From assembly GCA_002633025.1 (NCBI GenBank), contig NMRB01001682.1:33120-97119 (forward strand): a stretch of DNA of 64,000 bases. The letters run 5' to 3'. Below, in pieces: positions 12,033 through 24,224 of the stretch. The notes beneath the pieces are model-generated. The model was not told the DNA's origin. It ran no database searches and saw only the letters and a list, made by a program, of their open reading frames with translations. Position 1 is the first letter of the stretch, and each line of letters starts with the position of its first letter. Origin of the DNA: Notospermus geniculatus. Lineage: Eukaryota > Nemertea > Pilidiophora > Heteronemertea > Lineidae. A program made the position numbers and the translations under genes.

Positions 12033-13312
12033 CATGTAAACTGAATTCCAATGTGTCAACAGACAATATTAGAAACGAAACGGCAATACCAGCCACTTCG
12101 CCGCATTGAGCCACTCGACCACCTGTATGCCATTAAGGGGATTGTGAACGATATTTTGGTAGCAAAGAGAAGCCACGTTATTACTGATTACAATGAAAAT
12201 ATATACCAATATGAAACCCACTGCCCCTACTTGTTGTTATTACATAATTGCCCATGCAGATAAAACAGGGTGAAAGTGACGAAAGAATCGGCAAACGAAG
12301 GTTGTTTAGTAACAAATTCAAATTCAAATATCGTGCTTGAAAAGGCAAACGTGAAGGGGTAAATGATGCTTTAATCATACATATGGATAATTGGACGGTA
12401 ACGGTAAACATTCCGACCTTGGTCCGACCGCCTCCAAACAAGATACATTTCCCCTGCGTTGTTGCAATGAGGGCATAGAGTCTCTGTCGTCTGCCAAATT
12501 TATCGGGGGAAAGGACGTATTTTGGGCCCAAGATCAGAAGGTAAGGTAAGGTCGATTTCTGTTTCTTCGACCCGTTGTCACTGGAAACACCGTCCGACAG
12601 GCAAAGGGCCCGGTAATTAAAACAAAATATTCCAGTCATCTCATCTGATTCTCACCTGTCTATCTGGCCTGACGCCCATCTAGCCTGGTATGAATCCATC
12701 ACATTTCCCGCTTCTGAGGAGCTCAGAGCCTCAGCCAATCATCAGTGTACGAAGACTAACCGTCGTGCCAATCAAAATCCGTGTTACAAATGTGTGCGGG
12801 AAGAGAAGAGAAAGTGCCGAACGGCGCTTTGTTTCACGAGTTCTGATTGGCTCGGAGGCGGGGGGTCAAGTAGGGGTTAGATTCATTTATAATTTATGAG
12901 TTAACGCAAAAGATGATGATTGGGACAAGGCTAGACGCAGTCGATGGCCTTGTTTGGACAAGACGAGTCATCTTTGATAGAACGGCATCACATCATGCTG
13001 AAACCGCAGATTGGATGGAGAGATCCAGAGAGAGAAATTCAGCAAAAACAAGGAAGACCGCCCCATTGATGGGGGCGGTCTTAATAATACACTGTTATAG
13101 ACGGCCAAAACATCGTCACAACACGTGACTCACATAATGCATGTGAATAATTCAATTTGCATAAATTTACTATACTGATTCTTTTAGGATCAGTACACAA
13201 GGCTAAAGACGCAGTCGATGGCCTTGTTTGGACAAGACGAGTCATCTTTGATAGAACGGCATCACATCTACGTTCATTTATTCTTTTATACGAGGGGATC
13301 CTCTGTTTTCTG

Positions 13313-13508
13313 CCGAAGTCTGTCCTCTGTCTGTGCCTCCTTTAATGGTGACCTCGGTCAGCCGAAGCCTGTCCTGTCTGTGCCTCCTTTAATGGTGACC
13401 TCGGTCAGCCGAAGCCTGTCCTCTGTCTGTGCCTCCTTTAATGGTGACCTCGGTCAGCCGAAGCCTGTCCTCTGTCTGTGCCTCCTTTAAAGGTGACCTC
13501 GGCCAGCC
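13313..13508 (+). repeat. 49-bp tandem repeat, four copies, upstream of locus 2
   Basis: The unit starts CGAAGCCTGTCCTCTGTCTG and ends CCTCGGTCAGC, repeated four times with few changes. It ends about 60 bases before the ATG at 13572, so it is probably in the promoter or 5' leader of locus 2. The sequence GCAGTCGATGGCCTTGTTTG is also duplicated just upstream (near 12938 and 13211). Confidence 0.85.
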
Positions 13509-13571
13509 ATTTGCAGAAGTCTTCCTGAAGAAAAGAAGAACCAACCCCGCAATTTCTGCCTACCATACAGA

Positions 13572-16500
13572 ATGCTGACGCAATTATCATTGGCAGCAAT
13601 CTTTGTAACAGCAACGATAACACAAGGTAAGACGTGTCAGCTTGAAAATAGTGTTGGAATGAAACATTTAAGAGAGGGCTTATTCTACTAATATGTCATG
13701 CGTACATGTACGTACATTTATAAATGATGTACATGTACACATGGCCGTATGTCAAAAAGAAAAATTGGCAGGCTCAGCATATTTGACTGCCTTTAGTCCC
13801 AAAAAGAAAAAAAAATATTATCTCAGGAGTGCAAGCGCCCACTTAGGGCATTATAACTACTCATCAAACAATATTGGACGATATTAATGATATGTAGGAG
13901 GAAACCGGAGCCCCCGGAGGAAACCTACGATGTCGAGGAGATATCGCCCTCTCTACCACATAAAGCCACTTGCACGACCGGGGGTCTAACCCGCGACCTC
14001 AGTGGTGGCAGGCGCCGATGTTTCCATTGCGCCACCCCGACACCCCGAGTCTCACAAAAAGTGAGACTCGGTGAGACTCAAAAAGTGAGACTCAAAAAGC
14101 TCACAAAAAGCCCAAGTCCAATACATGAATAAACCAATGAACCACACTTATGGCTAGAGTGTCCAATTTTGCTCTTATATGCCGGGAAATGACGTAAAAG
14201 CACTGACTTATTTTCTAAAATTTTCCCAGGGGAGGCCCCCGGACCCCCGCCGATGTATGCCTACATTCATTACATAATTAAACGTGTAACTGCATCGTTT
14301 CACTTCTGATTGTGAGCATCGATGCTAGGAGAATGAAACTAAACGATTTTTTCTCCCTCTTCCCTTTTTAGGTGTTGTAAAGGCCTCTAACGTTAGTAAT
14401 GGTAAGAATATTTTTACCAACAACGGATATTCCTCCTTTTCTGTTGACCTAAGCATTTGACCAAGCACGTTACTCCACCTTCACATTTTCCAAATTTCAC
14501 TGAGACCGTCTCGTTTCGGTGTTTTATGTAAATATTCGTACGTTTATACGTCATGTACATTACATTCCCTATCTCTTGCTTGGGAGCCTGCACAGGCGTA
14601 GTCTTCGAAGAGAGAATCTCAATACATCTCATTCTCCGATCTCGACGTGGGGAGAACTTTAAAGGAGCACGGTATTGAATCTCAAATGCGTTATTTGACT
14701 GCCGACGTAGAGGGAGCCACCTAGCGGCAGCAATTCTATTTTTTACGAACTCCAAAAATCATTACAAAATGTACATGTACATAGTAAATCGGGTCAATTC
14801 GCCGACAACGTAGTTAGTCCCTGGGTTGGAGAGTGGCGCCGGCTGTCGAGAAAAAGTGTCAATACCGTCCTTTAAAGGGAGACTCCATTCATTGCGTAAA
14901 ATTTTGAAGTTTTGAAATATCGTATGATAACATATGAATGGACACTTTAACCAAAGAAATGCGTTTTTCATGACATGATTAAACAGCTTTTTACAAAAAC
15001 AGGGATTTTTAACATCGGTCGCCATGGAAACCGAGTTTTTGCACATTTCCTGTTATCCGATTTTGGCAGATTATTCATCATGGTGAATACTACCGAAAAC
15101 CACCGGAAAAAACCATTTGTTGCAAATTTTTATGGGTTTTTCGGTATTTTGATTCGACTGTACATGTAATAATACATTCAAACTCATTGATATGTGCAAC
15201 ATGTCAATTTTTTTTTTTAATCAGCAACTCGTCATTTTACTGCATCCCAAGGGGACCATTGCACAGAACATGTGCTGCCAAATGCGCTCAATTTGCATAT
15301 TTATGAAGGTACAACCAATAGGCCTAGGCAGTCGCAGTATTAGCTCATTCACTACAATAAATGTCTCCAGCATATGGAGACTCTCTAGTGACATCACAAC
15401 TCATGGCAATAGTCTCCATGGATTGGTAAAAATTCAAAAGTTTACAATGAGTGGAGTCTCCTTTAACCTTCTTATGTATCAGATACATGTAATTCATTTG
15501 GGCACATACATGTACGTATACCTTTTTAGGTAACAACACCATCAAAGGTTACACTCACAGTAATGGTGTGTGCGAGGTTAGACACACAATGAGGTGGTAC
15601 CGTCGGGACTCTGCAGAAAAATGCGCAGAAGAATGCAACGAGCAAATCAAATGTAAAGCATTCTTGTTTAACCCATCGTACGAAGCGTGCAATTTGCAGA
15701 AGAGGACCTGCACGGAAGAGGAAAAAACGTTCATTGACAAGGAAAACAACTTATACACAAAAAAAGGTGAGGAATTGGAAAGTTGTTACAGCGTATTTTT
15801 TGAGTATCTCAGATACAACTGAAACACGATACTGGTGCTGAAAGGTTAAATGTCGTCCTGGGTATATACAAAGATTACCCAGGATCTCAATCTTCACTAA
15901 AACAATACCCTGGGTGTACTTTCGNAAGTCGCCACAGTGTGACCTAGGCTTTACTCTTCCATAACCAATTCAAGACCTTCGATCGCGTGTACGACTATGT
16001 ACGACAGTGCGACTACAGTATACGAGATAACTTCGACTGACTTCGACTAAAATTTTGTCGCGGGCAGATTTTGAACGTTTTGAAAATTTTTCTGCGAGCC
16101 AGAGAATCTTGCGAACATAGACGCGTGTAACTTCGTCAAATGCATGGTGGAAGTGTGTGCATTTAAGTGAAGTCACACGCGTCTTAGTCTTAAACACCCT
16201 TTATGGCCCCTAGACTTTATCCCCCATCGCCGCTGAAGCAGACACAAACCTTTTCCACCGACCCCGGATGTGAAGAAATTCAAAGACTTGCGAGTATGAG
16301 TACGAGTATGTGGGCATATACCCGGTAGTACACGTACGATGCCTCCAATGTTCTTTTAACCATTTCAGGTTGCGAAAAGGAACAAAAGTGGCACGCACCA
16401 TCCAAACAATGTTATCCCAGAGGTATGACAAGCTCTGTCTACACACTTGACCACTTAATCATTGTTACAATGTAGTTGCCGATACCACCAGATTTCAGAA

Positions 16501-18069
16501 AGAGAACCGAATTTAACGAATTAAAATTCACTGTGCCATGTGGTTGTGACCCCCGTGAAAAAAATAGCAAAAGATGACTAGAACATGTATTTTACAAACA
16601 TCCATGTGCCATGTGGTTGTGACCCCCGTGAAAAAAATAGCAAAAGATGACTAGAACATGTATTTTACAAACATCCACAAGAACGCAGCAACTAAAACAA
16701 ATTTCATTGTGCAGTTATGTACTAAATACATTGTATAATGAAATGTGTTTTAAGGCCCGTTTACACATGCAACTTTTCATATGCAACTTCATGCAACTTG
16801 TTGCATAAACCTGATGAGACCAAAAAGTTTCATAAAAGTTGCATGTGTAAACGGGCATGCAACTTGTTGCAACTCGATCACGCTGGATGTTGCATCGATT
16901 TTTCTATGTGTAAACCGTTCCAGGTAGTTTGCAACAAGTTGCAAGTTGCTGCAACTTGCAACTTGATGCAACCTCGTGTAAACCGCCCTTTTACGTTCTT
17001 GTGGATGTTTGGACATTCTGACTCTGCCGAAACTGTAGAACTTGTATTATGCAGAACGATAACGTCAGCCTCTGCTTGATTATCACTCGATTCATCATTT
17101 GAAATTTCAAATTTTATTGACTGTGTCAGTGGAAGTTTTCGTTCAGCCTATATCACATTGTTTATAAGCCAGATAAGACGAAATCTTCAAAATCTATCGA
17201 CTCGTATTTTCAATCGACATTTGTTGGAGGAGCTACGTGTAGATCCCAGTGGCAAAACACAGGTTTTTGTGACCTTACACCTGCGATTTTGATGTATTTT
17301 CTTCTCAACAGAATCGAAGTACCCCAAGACCACCGGGGGTAATGGGGGAGGCGCTGGCTGCGTCATACCGTGGAAATATGGAGACAAATGGATGGGTGGG
17401 TGTGTTCCGGGAGCGTACAACTCGGAGTGGTGCAGTGTCACTGAGGATTACGACACGGACGGGAAATGGGGTTACTGTCCATGTAAGTGGATGTAGATCA
17501 CCAACAACAACCATACTAAAGTTGATTCACAAGTGTAGATTTATGACAAGGATAGCTTACTGACGATGTCGTTTTCATCTTCAAGAGTTTCACATTTTCA
17601 ATATTCTTGCAGCAGCCTACTTTATAATTTACCCAAATATATATACATTTTAGTCAACCCAGCCGCTTGTCAGACCCAGACCAAATCGACTGTGTCCACG
17701 GGCGCATCATGGACTTATGAAGGGACAGAATATTCATGCGGAAAAGACGGAAAAGTCAGAAAGAGTAAGTGTACGACATACCAAAAACATTTAAACTACA
17801 TGTAAATTCACGATAAAACGTTCATTCGGTTTAGTTGCTTTGACTTGTAGATGGGTGAGAGAACTGATCAACACCTCTGTTATGATCGACTCATGCACGA
17901 TTTTACAGTTTGTTCGTTTTTTTTCGTTGCAGCCGTGAAGACGTCCGCAGGCAACTGTGTCTTCCCGTTCTACTATTTTGGAGTGAAGTATGACGCATGC
18001 ACTCAGGCCTACTCAGATAGACCATGGTGCACTGTCAAGCCTGACAGCATCGTCACAGGATACTGTTAG
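13572..18069 (+). CDS. Secreted PAN/FN2 modular protein, locus 2
   Basis: Proposed exons: 13572-13626 signal peptide (MLTQLSLAAIFVTATITQ); 14372-14401 short linker (GVVKASNVSN); 15530-15766 PAN (GNNTIKGYTHSNGVCEV..., six Cys); 16369-16422 microexon CEKEQKWHAPSKQC; 17312-17482 FN2a; 17654-17764 two-Cys module; 17933-18069 FN2b and stop. All are phase 1. The CKEDEK-type microexon found in other loci is missing; a single-N join at 15925 lies where it would be expected. The 3' half is very close to locus 1. Secretion is supported by the signal peptide; function is not known. Confidence 0.83.
14041..14110 (+). repeat. GTGAGACTCAAAAA tandem words
   Basis: Short tandem and inverted use of GAGTCTCACAAAAAGTGAGA-type words; the same block occurs at about 20632-20700 in front of locus 3. 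Confidence 0.6.
15925..15925. other. Single-N assembly join in locus 2
   Basis: The foldback element that is whole at 22699-23079 stops here after only its left arm, and the sequence continues with the repeat that is found before the microexon in locus 1. The join therefore skips sequence or fuses two copies. Confidence 0.8.
16560..16680 (+). repeat. Two-copy tandem repeat in locus 2 intron
   Basis: The phrase beginning CCATGTGGTTGTGACCCCCG and ending ACAAACATCCA is present twice head to tail. Locus 1 has it once. Confidence 0.8.
16753..16990. mobile_element. AGGCCCGTTTACAC foldback MITE, TTA duplication
   Basis: Ends AGGCCCGTTTACACATGCAA and GTGTAAACCGCCCTT, with many internal TTGCAAC/GTTGCAA words. 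Flanks are TTA at 16750-16752 and TTA at 16991-16993. The locus 1 intron near 8145-8160 lacks it. A 3-bp TWA duplication with such ends suggests PIF/Harbinger (inference). A relative is at 50948-51345. Confidence 0.8.
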
Positions 18070-18169
18070 ACTTTTGAGAGTAATACGAATACAGTGACAC
18101 CATCACAGGAGAACATGATTCCTGAAATTTCACGAATGTGATTGATGTATACATGTACATGTACTGAGC

Positions 18170-18175
18170 AATAAA
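18170..18175 (+). promoter_or_regulatory. Poly(A) signal, locus 2
   Basis: AATAAA about 100 bases after the stop codon. Confidence 0.7.
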
Positions 18176-20964
18176 AGCATATCGCAAAATGGTGTTTACG
18201 TTTTGTACCTGTCTCTTTCCACAAAGGAGGACCAATTCCTACTTCCTCGCCGAACAATATGCAGAAAGGAATATTTTATTATTTCGTCAAAATTTTTCAA
18301 ACATGGTCGGCGAGGAGTTACAGAAATATTAGGGCAGTGGCCAATTTGAAGTTTGATATAAGTTTTCTGCCTGTTATAATGAATGTAATGAATTCAACTT
18401 GTGTTCAATTGTGGGATGGTTCCTTCTTTCCCCTTGTTACAATTTCATTGAATTACATAATCAGTGGAAACAAGAATATATTCTTGGTGGCAATTATGCA
18501 ATGAGAATGAAAATAAGGCAATTCTCGCCCTTGTTCATCAAAGGCATTTACAAGCAAATACTCGTTTTTCTTTGTTTCTTCTTCATTTTTTCTGAAGAAT
18601 AAAGCTTTATTACTCATGGTTAATGATACACTTGTGTTACATAACATGTCTGACAAGTTACGTCATAACAAGAGGAGCCCGATAGCCTAGTGGTTATCAC
18701 GTCCGCTTAGCAAGCGGCAGGTCCCGGGTTCGAATCCAGCCCGGGCCATGTGGGATTTCATTCCCGGCTCTTCACGTCCGTCGCATGGGACAGTAAGCCG
18801 TGGTGCCTTGTACCTTGTGTCTTTGCAAGGGCAAGTAAAATACCCCATCCAAGTGAGGAACATGAGTAGCTTGTGATGGCCTACTCCGTACTTACCAGGG
18901 CCAATAATGCTATAGCGTCGGCCCTGACGGAAAAATGAAATACAAATACAAATACAAATACAAGACACGTCACGATGTCACTTGAAATTAACAGCAATCC
19001 ACATTGGAAGTTCAGAAAATGAATGTTGAAACGTGATCAAAAATGTGTTGTGGACTTTATTCAAGCCAAAAAATTTCATCTTCTTCTGCTCAGCTTCAAA
19101 TTGGACACTGTCCTAATATTTCTGTCCACTAGTGTACAATGACCACGGAAACGACAGAAGCGCCATCGGATATTGTGTGGTCGCAAGAAGCACTGGCCCA
19201 TGAGGCGTACGGTAATCAGCAACACTCTTGACTTCCTCCAAAATCTAACCAAATTATCAATTCCCATCTGACTATCAGTCGCATGTATAGCTCTAAAATC
19301 ACCTGTTCACAGCAAATTCTGGAACAAAGCAGAGCAGAGATGGACGAAATATTCACTATAGTTCTTACATTAAGCGTTTGGTGTGAACTGCGTACAAACC
19401 CGAAGACTACATGCACAAAGTTTCATCCGGGCCATCGATGCTCACGTCACCGCTTTCAAAAATTACTTTTGGGGAAGAAAGGAAAGACAAACTGGAAATG
19501 TGTTGAATGCGGCATTCAGCAGAATTTTTCGACGCTGATACCATTAGATAGCCAGGAAAATTTGCTACCAATTTTCTCCACCCCATTGGTTTGGAGATAT
19601 TCAAACTGCTGTCCATTTATTTTTGGCCATGAGTGTACATGTACATGTAAACTGAATTCCAATGTGTCAACAGATAGTAGACACGAAACGGCAATACCAG
19701 CCACTTCGCCGCATTGAGGCACTCGACCACCTGTATGCCATTAAGGGGATTGTGAACGATATTTTGGTAGCAAAGAGAAGCCACGTTATTACTGACTACA
19801 ATGAAAATGTATACCAGTATGAAACCCACTGCCCACACTTGTTGTTGTTACATAATTGCCCATGCAGATAAAAACAGGGTGAAAGTGACGAAAGAATCGG
19901 CAAATGAAGGTTGTTTAGTAACAAATTCAAATTCAAATTCAAATTCAAATATCGTGCTTGAAAAGGCAACGTGAAGGGGTGAATGATGCTTTAATCGTAC
20001 ATATGGATAATTGGACGGCAACGGTAGGCTTAAACATTTCCGACCTTGGTCCGACCGCCTCCAGCAAGATACATTTCTGCAATGAGGGCATAGAGTCTCT
20101 GTGTCTGCCAAATTAATCGGGGGAAAGGACGTATTTTGGGCTCAAGATCAGAAGGTAAGGTAAGGTCGATTTCTGTTTCTTCGACCCGTTGTCACTGGAA
20201 ACACCGTCCGACAGGCATAGGGTCCGGTAAAACAAAAGATTCCAGTCATCTCATCTGATTCTCACCTGTCTATCTGGCCTGACGCCCATCTGGCCTGGTT
20301 TGAATCCATCACATTTCCCGCTTCTGAGGAGCTCAGAGCCTCAGCCAATCATCAGTGTGCGAAGACTAATCGTCGTGCCAATCAAAATCCGTGTTACAAA
20401 TGTGTGCGGGAAGAGAAGAGAAAGTGCCGAACGGCGCTTTGTTTCACGAGTTCTGATTGGCTCGGAGGCGGGGGGTCAAGTAGGGGTTAGATTCATTTAT
20501 AATTTATGAGTTAACGCAAAAGATGATGATTGGGACAAGTGAACTGAATCCTTTTCAGTTAGTCAGAGTCCAGTGGAATGCTGGCCAACCCTGAGGCCGC
20601 TGGGCGAGACCGTAGCTCGCTTGTCCAGGAGACGAGTCTCACAAAAAGTGAGACTCGGTGAGACTCAAAAAGTGAGACTCAAAAAGCTCACAAAAAGCCC
20701 AAGTCCAATACATGAATAAACCAATGAACCACACTTATGGCTAGAGTGTCCAATTTTGCTCTTATATGCCGGGAAATGACGTAAAAGCACTGACTTATTT
20801 TTTAAAATTTTCCCAGGGGAGGCCCCCGGACCCCCGCCGATGTACATGTATGCCTACATTCATTACATAATTAAACGTGTAACTGCATCGTTTCACTTCT
20901 GATAGTGAGCATCGATGCTAAGAGAAAGAAACTAAACGATTTTTTCTCCCTCTTTCCTTTTTAG
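18176..20964. other. Intergenic block between loci 2 and 3
   Basis: Most of it repeats the spacer after locus 1, with the SINE at 18675-18963 as a private insertion. The signal-peptide exon that would correspond to 13572 is absent: the sequence passes at about 20540 from spacer to the intron preceding the linker exon. No other gene seen. Confidence 0.5.
18675..18963 (+). mobile_element. tRNA-derived SINE
   Basis: The 5' end is tRNA-like with an RNA polymerase III A box (TAGCCTAGTGG, 18683-18693) and a perfect B box (GGTTCGAATCC, 18727-18737). It is followed by an unrelated body and an ACAAAT/ATACAA simple tail (about 18936-18963). The T-stem has mismatches, so it is not a working tRNA gene. 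ACAAGA occurs just before it and at the end of the tail, a plausible target duplication. The paralogous spacer near 10130 lacks it. Confidence 0.85.
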
Positions 20965-21371
20965 GTGTTGTAAAGGCCTCTAGTGATGGTAAGAATATTT
21001 TTACCAACAACGGATATTCCCCCTTTTCTGCTGAGCTAAGCACTTGGCCAAGCACGTTACTCCACCTTCACATTTTCCAAATTTCACTGAGACCGTCTCG
21101 TTTCGGTATTTTATGTAAATATTCGTACGTTTATACGTCATGTACGTGTACATTACATTCCCTATCTCATTTGGTTGGGAGCCTGCACAGGCGTAGTCTT
21201 CAAAGAGAGAATCTCAATACATCTCATTCTCCGATCTCGACGTGGGGAGAACTTTAAAGGAGCACGGCATTGAATCTCAAATGCGTTATTGGACTGCCGA
21301 CGTAGAGGGAGCCACCTAGCGGCAGCAATTCTATTTTTTACGAACTCCAAAAATCCATTACAAAATGTACA

Positions 21372-21624
21372 CTCATCCCAAAAAATAAATGGACAGCAGT
21401 TTTTTTCTTGACCTCCAAACCAATGCAATGTAGGAGGCTGGGCCTAACATATGTGATAGCAAATTTTCCTGGCTATCTGATGATATGATGGTCAAGAAAA
21501 TCCGGTGAAATCCACCTTTGACAGAAGGAATTTTGTAAAGTCATGTTTTTCGCTATTTTTTTATTTGCAGGTTTTCACTGAAAATTTTTATAGCAGTGTG
21601 TTCCTCTCATCGAGAGCTTAGTAA
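21372..21624 (-). repeat. Insertion in locus 3 intron, inverted relative of 11830-12032
   Basis: Locus 2 (about 14770-14790) passes directly from AAAATGTACAT to TAGTAAATCGGGTC. Here about 250 bases lie between, including an inverted copy of the repeat found at 11830-12032. Confidence 0.6.
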
Positions 21625-22698
21625 ATCGGGTCAATTCGCTTACAACCCAATTCCCTGGGTTGGAGAGTGGCGCGGTGGCGCCGGCTGTCGAGAAAAAGTG
21701 GCAATACCGTCCTTTAAAGGGGAGACTCCATTCATTGTGCAAAATTTTGAATTTTTGAAATATCGTATGATAACATATGAATGGACACTTTAACCAAAGA
21801 AATGCGTTTTTCATGACATGATTAAACAGCTTTTTACAAAAACAGGGATTTTTAACATCGGTCGCCATGGAAACCGAGTTTTTGCACATTTCCTGTTATT
21901 CGATTTTGGCAGATTTTTAATAATGTTATTCATCATGGTGAATACTACCGAAAACCACCGGAAAAAACCATTTGTTGCAAATTTTTATGGGTTTTTCGGT
22001 ATTTTGATTCGACTATACATGTAATAATACATTCAAACTCATTGATATGTGCAACATGTCAATTTTTTTTTTAATCAGCAAACTCGTCATTTTACTGCAT
22101 CCCAAGGGGACCATTGCACAGAACATGTGCTGCCAAATGCGCTCAATTTGCATATTTATGAAGGTACAACCAATAGGCCTAGGCAGTCGCAGTATTAGCT
22201 CATTCACTACAATAAATGTCTCCAGCATATGGAGACTCTCTAGTGACATCACAACTCATGGCAATAGTCTCCATGGATTGGTAAAAATTCAAAAGTTTAC
22301 AATGAGTGGAGTCTCCTTTAACTTTAACCTTCTTACGTATCAGATACATGTAATTCATTTGGGCACATACATGTACGTATACCTTTTTAGGTAACAACAC
22401 CATCAAAGGTTACACTCACAGTAATGGTGTGTGCGAGGTTAGACACACAATGAGGTGGTACCGTCGGGACTCAGCAGAAAAATGCGCAGAAGAATGCAAC
22501 GAGCAAATCAAATGTAAAGCATTTTTGTTTAACCCATCGTACGAAGCGTGCAATTTGCAGAAGAGGACCTGCACGGAAGAGGAAAAAACGTTCATTGACA
22601 AGGAAAACAACTTATACACAAAAAAAGGTGAGGAATTGGAAAGTTGTTACAGCGTATTTTTTGAGTATCTCAGATACAACTGAAACACGATACTGGTG

Positions 22699-23079
22699 CT
22701 GAAAGGTTAAATGTCGTCCTGGGTATATACAAAGATTACCCAGGATCTCAATCTTCACTAAAACAATACCCTGGGTGTACTTTCGGTAGCCGTGCATCAC
22801 TCAGCATCCGCAATCTGTGCCTAGGAACGAGTCCTATTCAGAAATCCCGTGGAATCTCGCGGTCTCACGCCGCGGTACTTGTTGAGTGTAGCTGTTCCTG
22901 ACATTCTTCTGGCGGTCACGTGACCACGGGCGAGACAACCTCGAGTCCAGGTGTCATAATACGATGCTGGGTGATGTTCGGCTACCGAAACTACACCCAG
23001 GGCATTGTTTTAGCGAAGATTGAGATCCTGGGTAATCTTTGTATACAATGTATACCCAGGACGACATTTACCCTTCCAG
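22699..23079. mobile_element. Foldback element with 11-bp flanking direct repeat
   Basis: Inverted ends CTGAAAGGTTAAATGTCGTC and its near reverse complement ending CTTCCAG at 23079. CGATACTGGTG is directly repeated at 22688-22698 and 23080-23090. A duplication of 9-11 bp would fit a MULE-like element (inference). The left arm alone is present in locus 2 up to the N at 15925. Confidence 0.8.
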
Positions 23080-24224
23080 CGATACTGGTGAGCTGAATAA
23101 CCCGCCTACACATTGTTTGTTCATACTAAACACAAGTCCCAGGTTCCCGTTCATTGTAAGCATACTACATGTATAGTATTAGGTTTGAAATTTGGCATGT
23201 AGTCATTTTCTAGTATGGTTGTTTTATTTGTGTGAGAATTTTCAAACAAAAATGCCGTGAATTTTTTACCGAGGTTTTTTGGGTGGATTTTAGAGGGTAT
23301 ATCGGTTTTTGAACGATAAAATTCTTAGAAGGTGGCGAAATATGATGTCGGTTGTAGGCTATATTCGAATTTAGAATTCCTAACAATTTTGCCTTTCTAT
23401 GGTGAGTTTGTGAAATGGCTGAAGTTGACGTTAACGTGGAATTATATAGGCAGATTTCGAGGTTATCCTGCAAAGAGGGTCTCTATTTGGCGCGAAGGGC
23501 TACTTTACTCGCGGTGAGTGAGTGAAGCGGTTTACTGTTGTATGTACGCAGTGCGCAGGTAGTACATGTATAATAAGTACCGGTATATACATGTACGTAC
23601 GTTGCGTAATATTGCGCTAATTATGCTTATATCCTCACGTGCTCTCTCTTGTGGATGGGGAATCACTGGTTGTTGTGTATATGCCATCAGGTATGCAATG
23701 CCAATGCCAATACATGGCTGCTGAGGTCTGGAGGAATAAGGCCGAGTGCCACCCCTGAAGTCACCTTGTGAATCCTGTCGCCGTCAGGCTTGTTTACTTT
23801 TGTTGTATCTCACTTGGCTATCCTTTTCTACATGTTCTAGGCTACTCCTTCGTCAAAGGATACACACACAGCTTTGGCGTATGCGAGTATAGTCAAACAA
23901 TACAATGGCTCCGTCGGGGCTCAGCAGCCGAGTGCGCAGAAGATTGTGACAAGCGAAACGACTGCAAGGCCTTCGTGTACAACCCACCGCACGAAGCCTG
24001 CAATTTGCAGAAGACAACATGCACGGACGAAGACAAGAAGTTTGTTGACAAAGACAACAATCTGTACACAAAAATCACGAAAATAGTCAGGGAAGGTATG
24101 TAGCCCGTTGGAGCCGCTCATACAGGCTGGACCAATCACAGCAAATTACCCCATGACGTCAGAGTGTTATCGTGGTAGCGCTCCTCACAGGGTCCAATTT
24201 TTAATTTGGTGTCTTTCGGTTACA

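Larger units (their letters stand above)
9645..13571. other. Intergenic block between loci 1 and 2
   Basis: About 9780-10447 and 11640-12930 are paralogous to 18290-18660 plus 18970-20530 after locus 2, so the spacer was duplicated with the gene. The block at 10448-11638 is an insertion missing from the other copy. ORFs in the shared part are not preserved in frame between copies, so I call no gene. CCAAT-like words occur near 12735-12850, but I cannot assign a promoter. Confidence 0.5.
20965..24095 (+). pseudogene. Locus 3: orphan linker and two PAN exons
   Basis: Three intact phase-1 exons: 20965-20988 (GVVKASSD linker, like 14372-14401 but two codons shorter); 22391-22627 PAN (GNNTIKG type, protein-identical to locus 2); 23841-24095 PAN (GYSFVKGYTHSFGVCEYSQT, 85 aa, ending TKIVREG). 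There is no signal peptide, microexon or FN2 exon before the next signal-peptide exon at 26984. Comparison of 23140-23190 with 34265-35250 indicates that a signal-peptide exon between the two PANs was deleted. Either this is a dead fragment, or the exons are spliced to those of a neighbouring locus, which phase would allow. Confidence 0.6.

Noticed and set aside
18675-18747. tRNA gene (AGC anticodon-like loop)
   Set aside because: Mismatches in the T stem and acceptor, followed by a SINE body and tail; absent from the paralogous spacer.
19283-19717. 144-aa open frame with several Cys (CSRHRFQKLLLGKKGKTNWK)
   Set aside because: The copy at 11772-11999 is interrupted, and the sequence is part of a dispersed repeat that also occurs inverted at 21372.
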